Shown here piece by piece: positions 38,701 through 50,700 of a stretch of 64,000 nt of DNA; the stretch's first letter is position 1, and each line of letters begins with the position of its first letter. The translations under genes were made by a program, and so were the position numbers. Origin of the DNA: Galbula dea (Eukaryota; Chordata; Aves; Piciformes; Galbulidae); NCBI GenBank assembly GCA_013399015.1, contig VWZX01004907.1:62001-126000 (forward strand). Direction: 5' to 3'. Below the pieces are notes generated by a model. That model saw only the letters and a list, made by a program, of their open reading frames with translations. It was not told the DNA's origin and did no database searches.

Positions 38701-41700
38701 AGGTGGTGTTGAGAGCAATTGGGATTTTGGTACTTACTGAGTTCTCTTCACTTCAGCGTTGGCAATGGCACTTATGAAAGGCACAATTCTGCCATAGTGC
38801 AAGAAAAGCCTGACAAGAGGTATGGCTGCTTCCTGTTTTTCTCTGCAAACTTCACCCAAAATGTGTGCAGCTGATGCTGAAACAGGCTGAACAGTGGAAA
38901 GAAAGAAAAACTTTGAGAGGTCTTTCCAGAAGAAGCATCCTTTCTGTCTTTTCCCATTAGCTCCTTCACACAGAACTCCACACAACAGTTGCAGTAGCCA
39001 GTTATCCAAACACACCTGCACCCAACATGGGGCAGGGTTACCTTCCAGTTCTTGTTGGCTCTAAGTTCTGACTGCAAGAGGGTAGCAGTTTAAAACTGTT
39101 CAAGTGCAGTCTCTTTTCACACTCCCATTTCTAATATCTGTCACTGTTGCCTGAGGAGCAAGTGAAGAGAAAGAACTCAAACCCTTCTCAAATTCTAAGT
39201 TGTGGTTAAGTAGAGAACCTAGTTCTGGTAGTGAAAAAAATCAAAGCTAGAAGTATAAATAGTAGCACAAATGGTACAATTCTCTGATAGTTCAGGATTG
39301 GCTCCTGGGTTTTTAATTTGTTTGTTTGGTTTTTGGTTTTGTTTTGGTTTTTTTATTATGCAAGTAAACCTGTCCCTCTCCAGCAAAGGAAAACCAATTG
39401 ATCAAACTGAAGTTTACTTTGCATTTTCACACCTAAAATTAGAAAGCCACGGAGAATATGCTGCTGCTAAAACCACTGGTGTTCCTGGGTGTGCCTTCAC
39501 CCACCAAGCTGCATGCAGATAAAGATCTCTGCAAGGACTGAAAACAAGCAGCAGGGATAGGCAGAGCTTAACGAGGCCCTCAGGCTGGCCAAGGAAGAAG
39601 CTGGTGTCTCCGGTATTTACACAACAATGTGCCAGCATTGTGACAAACAGAAACCCCTGTGAGGATGATCTGCAGGTAAACATCAAGCAGTGCAAGCAAA
39701 TTACCTCAACATCTGCAGATTTTAGCAGGAGGTCTCTAAGTGGACTGTAATAGTCTGAGGAAAAAACATGGTCCTCTGTGTAAACCACATTTAACCTTAA
39801 GGAACCAAGGTCATCAGGTTTCAGTGACTTGTTACCATTATCTCTGGGCTGCAGGAAATACCTGATATATAAAAAAGAAGACAGAAAGTCTGTGCTGAAA
39901 CACAAGATTACCTCAAGCTATAGATGAACACATACAAAATGTACAGATACACACGGTATTTGTTTAGGTATCAAATTCTGGAGAGTTCTGAACCAGACTT
40001 TTTAATTAAGTTTGCCAGACTATTTTGCACCAACTGCAACATGGGAAGTTCTGATCCTAAAGATTTATGTAGCTATGAGTAAAAACCCCACACTAGAACT
40101 ATGGCACTGCTGATCTCCAGTAAGTGCTATCATAAAGCCAACATATTCCAACTCCCACGTGCAGTACAGAGGCAGACTGAAATCTCTAATCACATTATCA
40201 AAACTTCTTGTTCTTACATTTGCTAAGATTACTTTGGCTTGCTTACAAAAAAAACCCCAAAGATACAAGTTTAATCCATTTAGACTTTATCACATAGCAG
40301 TAATTACTCTAAGGGCTTCACAGAAGACATATGTTTCAGTTTATTCTCCAAAAGGAAAATGTCAAATACCAGGCTTCGTAAGAGCTAGACTGTCGGAGAA
40401 ATTTCAAAGGGAGTCTCAGTTCTCCCAGAAACTCATCTCCAAACTTCAGGTTACTGGCATTCCAAAGATCAACTCTGTAATAAAAACAAATACATTAAAA
40501 AGATTCAGAACAAATGAAAAAAACAAAACGTGAAAAAGAAGGAATCCCTACTTGTGTTTTCAATTTCTTGGTTTCCTCTCTCTCAAGCCTATAAGTTAGA
40601 AAGTCTTGAAACTGTACAACTGTTTCCAAACACTAAAGAGACAACCTTACCTTAGATTTCTGGAGCCTTCTAATTCACCTTCATGAAACCATCTAGACTT
40701 CCTTTCCCCTCATCTGTACTGTTTCCACTATCCATACTGGTAAAAACCCCAAGGGCTGTCAGGTTATCCCATGTAATGGAAAAACACAGGTAAAAGACAC
40801 CAAGGGAAAAAAGTGCAGAGAGATTTAAGGGCTCCACATTGTCAGTCTTGGTCTAATTTGGGAACACTAGCAGCTAAGCAGCAGCTTTACAGGGTTAGGC
40901 TGAATGTCTACAGAGTCCTGCCCAGTGCTCTAGCTCCTGGGAAGATTCACTCTGTCAAGCTTACAAGTTTGTTGTGCTTAAACTAGTTCTGTACAGAGCC
41001 CCAAGACCTTAGGACAGTTCTACCACTTCATATAATCTGTGCATTGACTGAAGTCTACACCATTTTTGGTCCTCAGTCCCTCCCCTTTGGGAAGTTCTGT
41101 ACCTCTAGGTGATACTTCCTTCCCTTTCCTATGCTCTTCTATGAGAAGTTTATTCACACACAGTCAAACTTACAATTGACCAAGTATTTACAGGCTACTG
41201 CTTTCTAGTTTATCCAAATTCTCTCAAGATGCCCATCAGCAGCAATACCTTCAAACACATACAGCCACAGGGTGATCCCTCCCNACAAATCAGTGCAAAG
41301 GATCCCTAGGACAGGAGCTAACAACTCAAGGTAGAGGTCTCACTACACAGTAAGCAAAGCAGGCAGGCAAATGCTGGAACTGTTTTATGTGCTTGGAGTA
41401 CAAAGCACAAACAGCATTTTAAAAGTCATCATACACAGATCTCAGAGTCTATAGCTTTGCTGTTTTTTGAGCTTTTTAAAAGGCAAAATTATGGCAAGTG
41501 TTATTCTGAAACTGTCTGACACTAGTCACAGAAAGAGCAGAGAGGGGGAGGAGAAACAATGAATTCACCAGAACATCTGCTCCCTAAGTGTTGATATGCT
41601 CTGCCTGCAACTTCCTACACCCACTCAGAAAGAGAAACTTTCAGAGCTTTAGAGAGAAACCACGAGACTAAATCTCCTCCTTACCCCATGGAACAGTATT

Positions 41701-44700
41701 TTTCTCAGGAGAGAAAAAGAAAACAAACCCCCAAACCCATACATTGTATGACCCATCCAGAGGGCACAGGGACAATCTAACTCTGTCTAAACAGACTGGA
41801 AGAAGTGAGTAGGGGTGGAAGGGGACCCTGAGATGGAAACAGAAACACTTTGTCTTATAGGGGACAAAAATCTCTGAGCAAAGAATTTGCCCAACCAGGA
41901 CTAACACTTTATCTGGGTTTGTCTGTTATTTAAGTGCTTCATCTTTTCCCAACTATTTTGTAAGCCTTCTCACAGGTTCTCTTCTCACCATTGTAAGCCT
42001 TCTCACCATTCATCTTTACCACACTGTGCTATGTTGGTTTTAAGGACTGAAAGAGCTTTCTGAAGCTCAGCTCCACATGCATTATCGTTGCAGACAGTCA
42101 TTTGTCCAGAAAACACAGTAAGTAAAAAAACCTCGACATTTCCATTTAGTCCAGTAGCACAAAGTAAGAATCAACTACAATATTAAGCCACCTGTAACCA
42201 CAATCCACAAACATCCAGTGTCCCCTTCCAGAATCACAAAAGCTTTCAGAGAATCCTAGCTTGCAGGTGAAATCAGTGCAGGGCTGAGCATCGTGGTTAC
42301 TAAGAGCAAGCTGAGATGCCCAAGACACTGTTCAGTTGCCCATTCCATCACAGACATCCCATGGGATATGGGACATGACACTTCACACCTGTCTCCACCA
42401 TGAAAAGTTTTGCAGAGATACATTCTGGTGCTAGGACTAGGTGACCTGCCCTGCTGCAACACTACCATCACCAAAGCAGCATATGGAACTTTGCTTTCTC
42501 TTCTGTCAACACTGAGCCGTGGGCTGCCCTTAAATCAGCCACCTTAGCACTGCCTGAGGCAGATGGCCCCAGAGAAACAGCATGGCTCTCCTCTCCCTTT
42601 CCTGTCCCACAGAGCTATGGCAAACACAAATCCACTGGTCTTGTAGCGCTGTGATACCACCACTAACAGGCTACAGGACCCAGCAGCTGCCTGTCAAATG
42701 AGAACAGGCCTCAGCCATTCATTTGTGAACACAGATGCATCTTGCCTGCTGGCCAGTTCCCCCTTTCTGGTCCCACCTCCCTTCCTCAGAACCAACTCTG
42801 CTTCTGAAGGAATGTTTTGGGAGATAAGCCCTCACCACCTCTCTAATGGGAAGATCTAGAAAGGAAGAGGGTGCCACCTTTCTCCTTCCAACCTTTCTTC
42901 CTCCAGATCCCAGCATAAATGGGAGGGGAACGTTGCACCACCTGATGTGGATCCAGCACTTTTCAGCTAGAGAACCTCCAGGTCCCCAGCTGGCCTAAGT
43001 ACCCAGGTTTCAATGTATGTGATACTTCTAGGTGTTGCACTTGTTTTCCCCCCCTCAACCCCTTCTATTCACCTGTCCCCACAGACACAGTTGACAGGCT
43101 TCAGCAGGTTTCAAACTACTACTACTAAGTGGGTGGCAGGTGGGGAAGTTGTTTTGTTTCTGAAATCAGAGTTGCTTCTTTCCCATGCAATGCATTTCAC
43201 ATGCACCATATCCAGCTTTGCAAGAAGGGGTTAAAGTCTGACAGGCAGAAAAAGAGAAACTGCCTCTGCCCCAGAGAAACTCTTGAGTTCAAGAGTTTCT
43301 TTTTAGGGAAGAAGGACCTTAGATGGGTTGCAAAAATTAAGTCATAAAAGAAAACAGAGCCTTTAACAGAGAGCCTCAGCAAGTTCCTGGGCTCTTTTGG
43401 GAACCAGGGAGGGAGGAAAGTGGAACCCAGACATAGAAGGCTGTGCCTAATGACAACCACACAGTATAAACAGTGACTATAGGATACCAAGGAAAAGAAC
43501 AAGGATCCCTCCCCCAGCAGAACCATTACACATATCCAGAGAGGATCTACAGGACTATGGCAGTAAATGAACATGCAAATACAGTGACAAAGACTCATCA
43601 TCTTGATTTAGCAACAGTAAAACCATGCTTGCCACTTTGAAAACTGAGTCCACTACAAAGTTACACAACACTGGCAGACAACTGTATCAGTATAAAGTGT
43701 TTTATATTACCTAATCTCCATTTTGTCAACTTCATCAACATCTTCAATATCAAAATGGGATTTCTTGTTGTAGCTGCTGGGTCTTGTAACCTAATAAAAA
43801 GGAGGAAACTCTAAGAACTTGATCTGATACAAAAGCATTCTGATGTTACCTGTACAAAGCTCTGGAAAGCTGCAGCCTTTTACTATCAGCAGTGTCTTCA
43901 GTCTTGATTCTGAAAACATTTATGCCTGTGAATAAACATGTTGACTAAACAGATTCCTGACTTCACAAAAGTTCACACAGTCACATCCAAGAGTAGCTAG
44001 ATACTCCATACTTTCTTTACATCCTTAATATTACTACAGTGCTTTGAGTTTACAGTGAAAAAAAGAAGAATTATGCATAGGAGTACCACTTCTATAAGCC
44101 ATCTAAGGAAATAAAAGGGCAATTAATATTTGGGTTTTAAATACAGCTGTACAACAGATGCCCTGAGGCACATAAGGGGGGGGGCAGGGAGGAAAACCCC
44201 AAACCACATTTAAGAACATTTTACTGCAGATCCCATTAAAATTGGGACTTTCTGCCTGTCCTGGTATTCTGGAAGTCCATTTACACCATGCCCTTACAAA
44301 AGTTACCTAGCAGATCAGCTGTTCCAAGAGATGCTAGCCTGTGTTTTGCATATCAGAATAAAGAACCAGGTACACAGGTCACCAGCTGTATTTGCAAGAC
44401 TGATAAAGAGCAAAGCATGGGCAGAAAGTAATGGGAAGACAGCTGAAAGTGTACACCATTAGGATATAGCTTTTATACAAACATTTCTTTTCTCTAACAG
44501 GATAATAAAAAGACTTTGATGATTGTATTTTTGTACAGTGTTTCAGAAACTTGAGAAAAAGGCTACCCCACCCAGCTGAAACCACAGCAGGAACTGATCA
44601 AATGCAAGTGTCTATGATGTGTGGGTTCAGCTCTTGGTTGCACACAGAAGCTGAACTTTATTGTAGGTTTAACTATGCTTATGGCTTAGTACTTCCCACT

Positions 44701-47700
44701 CATAAAAACTGGCTTTTATTGTAAACTTGACTTCTTGGTTCTACACTGTACATCAGATGCAGATGGCACAAACAAGGGAGGAAAAAATAGAGCTGTAGAA
44801 GTGGAGAGGAACCAGAAAAGAATCTTCAGCATAGAACACTCCACAGCCTTTCTTTATGTGTGCGTGTATGAGGTAGGCACCATTTTCAGGGCAACATGTA
44901 CAATCTCACATGTACTAGCAGCACTGGAGACCAAACCCTCTGGACTAATTGGGGCAGATGAACCTGAAAGCCCAAGACCATGGAGAATTTAAATGCAGCC
45001 TACAATTTCAGCAGCTCAGCACTGATTGTCTCACCCTCCTTATGCAACTGTCTTCACTATAGCTGTAAGAACTGCAAGTGATGTTTTCTATCACCACTGT
45101 GAAGCTAGTGGTGCAACTTTTAATAAGGAAGCAAACTGAAGTCTTATTATCAGTAACACCTGACTTGCTAAAAAAACCAGAGGTGTAACTTAGGACACAT
45201 CCCTTTTTTCAGGAAACACTTTCCTGAAGAGAGTTTTTGCTGGAGTCAGCATGTACAAGGTCTCTCTGTTCATCTGTGTAACTGCTTAGTGTGCAGATTA
45301 ATACAGCTCAAGAATAGTATTCCTGAGAAGACAGCTGAATGAAGTCCATCTATCCCACGGATGGGACTGGAGGTGAGGGAACTCCCAGCCTGCAGTGCTG
45401 AACTAGCTGCCACACACCATTTGACAAAACCAAAGGAGGCCAAGTCTGCTGTGCTGCTCCCTTTCTTTAGGCAAAGCTGGCAAGGTGTTGATCAGCTGCT
45501 CATTTGGGGTTTTTTCTTCAGCACATGCAGGTTTGCAAGCAAGTCCCAGCACTACCTTCTTCAGTCTCCAGAAGAGGTCCATTCTGCTGTAGCTACATGC
45601 AGAACTCTGTACCCCTACACCCCCACGCTGCAGCTGGAGCAGTGCTGAAAACTGCTCCTAACCATCAGGTGCAAGTTTCACTCCTAGCACCCCTTCAATA
45701 AGCCCTCAGGTTTCCTAAACCAGTGGGCAAGACATTTTCCATGGAGAACATTAAATCTCTGCCACTTTTTTTGGTTGTGGAAAGGAACGCACTCACTGAG
45801 TGCCTTTATGGCTCAGCTTTTCCCTGGGAGGCATGGCCAGTCACTGTGCTAGCACACTGCAGGAAAGCTGATGAAGCTGTTTGGAAGCAGTTAAGTGACA
45901 CTGCTGTCAACAGCATGAACCTGTGCAGCTCCACAGGCATCAGAGCACTCTGCTAGCATGCACCTGCCACAGGTCTGCCCACGTCTCATTAGCGAATGTA
46001 GTTCCCAGTCACAGCAGTTCTACCAAACCTTGTTCCTTGGAGACATTTAGCCTGATGTGTACTAACTACTCTCAAAATGACATAAATCTGGGATGGCTTT
46101 GTCTGTAATAAGGGTATGTTTCTGTGTGCAGAGCTCTGGCTGATTCAGACATTTCCCAAGCTCTGCTCTTACCCACGCAGAAAAAACTTTGTTCTGAGTT
46201 AGTAGAATGACTGGGGCATGAGCTTGCAGTTCAGGTTTGGCTTCTGCTGATACTTGCATGCAAGCCAGCTCCCAGCATAAAGGCAAGATAAGCAAGCCTC
46301 CAGCCCCTCCACAACTCCAGCTCAAAGATGCTTTCTGGTTTTCTCCTTCCTCTCCCACAGTATGGCACTACCTGCCAAGTTCAGTGTTTAAATACCAAAC
46401 GTTGACTGTCCTCTGCAGTGCACAGAAGGCTGAGGAGTCAGACAGGTGAAGTATTGTGGCTGACAGTGTGAATTCCTGGACTGCATTCTCGTTAAAAAGC
46501 TCTCACTGACAGACACCTCCACACCTGCCTATGTTTGAATAAGGCAGCTCATTTTATTTACATAGAGCATCACTCTTGTGCCACTGCCAAAGGCTGCAGC
46601 TCTGGGCCAGGTGGCAGCCTTGAGTAAATACAAACACCTCCGTGCAGTTTCAGCACTCAGTACCGTGGGATCTCTCCCTCACCAAACTTGTCCATTCAGG
46701 GCCTCCAGAGTCTCATGGGGTCAGACAAGCAAGCACAAAGGCTCACTGCTAGCTAGAGTAAAGCCTGCAGGGGAGTTATATCCCAGGAAGAGATGTGTTG
46801 GGTTAACAGAGGAAAGCTCACCTTTCTTGGCCAATCATCAGGGCTTCCACACCTTGGGCAGCGAGAAAGTGCTCCTGCCAATAAAGAGCTCGCTGTATCT
46901 GTCCCTCAAATCCAAATACACTACATCCATATATTCATAGCACAAGACACCACATTTCTGCTGGTATGTCAGGCTTTAGACAGTCCAACTGTCAGCTTCT
47001 AGGCAAAGCTGGTGGTTTGTAGAAGAAGGGAGACAGCTATCAACCCCTCACTTGCACTGCCAAGATAGATACATGCACTTCAGATCTGCACAGTGCAACA
47101 GCACTTGTATGGCTCCTCTCTCCTTTCCTGATGTGGCTGCCTGTGCCCCTGAATTGACTTCAGAAACCACATCCCTAGGTGCCATCCTCCTATGCCAGCA
47201 AGAATTTCTAATGCAAATGTGACCTGAATGATAGAAGCTCTATGTGCAGAAAGGGCTTCTCAATGATATGCCAACCACACTGTACTGTTCTGCCTTTTCA
47301 TCAGCTTCACTACGTCAGACACGTCCTTGAGGTGTCTCCTGAAATAGAACAGTTAAGTGTAGACCAGGACTAAGCTGTCCAAGAGAAAAAGAAAAGAGAA
47401 AGATACACACACTTTAGAAGACAGAATGAAAAGTTTCAAGAGGTAACCAAACTATAAACACATGTGCATATATGTATGGACACACCACAATTACAGCTAC
47501 TCTTGCCAGAAAGAAATGAGCACTTCCATAAGAGTTACACTTTGTCTTAGCTGGACTTTTGGAAAATACTCTGCATTCAATCAAGCTGTAGAGGTTTCAC
47601 CCACTTGGAGGAAAGGCACTGGGATTGCAGCAGACTGGTACACAGCCAGAAAACCCAGTTCAAGTGTATTCTTTCCTCTACAGGTTTCAGTATTCCTAGG

Positions 47701-50700
47701 AGATAACCTTCTTCCCATGGACTGGGAATGACAGGGTGGAGCAGTTATTAAAAGACAGGCTTAAAAAAATTATCTTCTGGGTTTTGTTTTGTTTGTTTTC
47801 TTTTAAATAAAATCCCATTTTGAACTTTTCAAAGGATGAGTTGCAAAGGAGTGTAAAGCCTGCTGCTCAGAAGTGCTCACTTTGAAACTTTTCTTACACA
47901 GCACCCAAGCTGAAGCAAGCAATATACTTCTCCCTCAGCAGAGAGCTAGGTCTGATTCTGGCTACTTCTTTCCCCTGCACTATGCTTTGAAAGAGTCTTC
48001 AAATAAGACAGCTGGCACAGCATGGAGAAGGATGTTGGGCCAAGTATCTATAGTACAGGATTTCAGCTTATCACCCATTCCTTTGAAATACTAACCTCAA
48101 AATAAAACACTTCATCAAATTGTGGATTGTTGGTCTTCTTTTTAACTTTAGTCTTTTTGGCTTCTGATCTGAATTAAGGAAAGAACAAAAAGGAAAGAAA
48201 CAACATTAGCAGAAGTATGATCCTAGAACAGAAGCACTGAGGAACAAACAGTCATCCACTGGATTTGTTGGCTAAAACTGGAATGCTACATGGCTCCAGC
48301 ACAGCAAGGCATACAGACTCGTACACAGTTAAGAGAGGGATTCACTGCATGCCCACTTCTCTGAAGTGGCAGCAATCACAGTTTGTTATCCTCTTAAACA
48401 CAAGTCCTTGAACCCTGATGTTGTCAGTCCTTTGATCCAGCAGGATCTTGTATCTGTGCAAAGCAACTGGCAAGAACAGGGATCTGAGCAGCAACATTTG
48501 GTGGGTGGCTCAGTCTTGATGTGAAGCAAAACTTCCTCACACCCTTGAGGCACAGGAGACAGGAAGGCTGACGTGGCTATTGCTCTGCTCTATATATGTT
48601 ATAATCCTGGCCTGAGGAATCAATGAATGCTTTTCACTGGTGTTAAATAATCAAAAAGCCCAGAATGATTTCCACAGCAAGAACATTTTACCCTGCAACT
48701 CCAAGAGCATTTCAGTGTTATGTTGTTGAATCACTTACAGACAGTGCTGAGCAGAAGTCTCTTAATTTCTAGTGCTCTGTAGGAACAAAGCATGGCACAT
48801 CTCCTCCAGCCCACTCACTGGGCAGTGGGCCTCCCAAAGCTCAGCACTGCCTGTTCATCCTCTATGGGCTGGGCCATTTGCCTGCACATGCCTTGTAGAA
48901 TAGAGACATCTAACTGCTTGGTGTTGGGCTGGAGCCAGGCAACAGCTGCCTGATGATTTCCAAACGTTAGGAGCCTGCGCTTCATTTGTTCTCATTATGT
49001 CCACGTGCAAAGCTCTGGGCTGCCCTGTGTCACCAAACTGCCCCTACAGCTCTGCAGGCTTAGAGAAAACAGACACAGATGGAGAGGCACAGCAGCCATG
49101 TGGAAAAGTGACCTACTAATCATTTCATCCCAGAAGCTATCCCTCATTTCTCATGCAGCAAAGCTGCTTAGATAGCTTGTAACTGCTTCTATTAACCTCA
49201 CAACTCGCTGTATTCTTTTCCAGAGGTCAAGTAAAGCTGAGTCTAATTCCCAGTGCTGCTACAGGCTTCCTGTGGGAGTTAAATGGGCCAGGCCACCAAT
49301 AGACAACGTTTCCCCATCTATTATACAGGCATAGAGACAGGTTGAGTCAGGAAGTCTGATGGTTCTGTAAGTACAAATCACACAATAAACAGCAGCACAA
49401 TTGTTGAAATCTTTATGCTTGGCATTGCATAAATGCAGCAGAATAAAGCAGCTTTCCTCCTCTAAAAGGAGAGGCATTGGAAAATTCAAAGAGGAGCATG
49501 ATGTACAGGTGAAGAATACCCCACTATTCCTAGGAGGAGCTGAGAGATAAGAAAGCTTAACAGCCTCCAGGACCTGGGGCAGACTGCCTATCCCATCCCA
49601 CCCCATCTCATCAGTCACACTTGCCAATCAACCTCTTTAGTGATGAGCCCATCTGGGAGGAGACTGGGGAGCAGGATGGAGAACTGGAGGAGATTAAGGC
49701 AAGCACTGGACAATTACAAAGCAGAGAATGGGAATAAACTGCATGCTGCTTGCTGGAGATAGGAGGCAAGCCTTTCCTCCCCACACCCCCTCCCCCCCCC
49801 AAAACCAACCCCAACGCAAGAATAGGATGAGGGTATGCTCCTTATTTTGATGGTAAGTACATTATCAGCTGTCATACATTATATGGACTAAGGGGTGGAG
49901 GGAAGCAGACAAGGTAAGTTTGGATATTCAAGGATAAAAGAGTTAGTCAAAAAATCTCCTTGCAGATTTGGTAATAGCCACCCAGCCACCATCTGAAAGA
50001 AGTTCCAGGTTTAAAACATCAAAGAGTAGGACTCAAATCCACTGCTCCTTAATGGAGATAAGGTGTAACACACTGAGACAAAGAATATAGACCAGTCTCA
50101 AAGACTCCTCTGGTGCAAGCTAAGTATTTGTCAGGAATGCATCTTTCTTACAGTACTCTCAGTAAACTCTTGTAGCACATGAGGAATAACCATGCTACCA
50201 AATCAGATTCTTTTGAGGTCACAGCAGAGCTGTTTTGTTTCTAAGGTGGCACAGACATAAAAGATGATTCTGGGTAAGCAGGAACGAAACAGTGACATCC
50301 AACAGCATAGGAAATTGTTGTAACAGACATTTGAACTGAAGAGTATTATGCAGAATCTCATTACTACAACCTCATTCCAAATTTTACCCATGCTATTATG
50401 TCCACATATATTAAATGATGGGACTGAGCCACCTAGGGCTTCTGAGACACACGTTAATGTGCTACCCCTTGAAAGCAAAAAGACTCTACATATTCATCTA
50501 CAGATGTGCCTACTCTGCAAGATGTTGATGTATTCAGCTTTCTCTCCTGCCCCTGCTCAAAGTCAGGCAATAAATTTGCTCAAAAACTGGCCTCCAACTG
50601 TGAAGTGAGAAGATGAACTAATTAAGCCTAACCACAAATCACATACTCCAAGATATTCAAATTATTCAGGGATTATTCTGATCATTACACAAACCAAAAC

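Larger units (their letters stand above)
40475..43710 (-). other. RASA3: RASA3 intron, 3.2 kb
   Basis: Intron within the second C2 domain. Holds the N at 41284 and a small direct repeat near 41960. Nothing else recognised. Confidence 0.85.
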
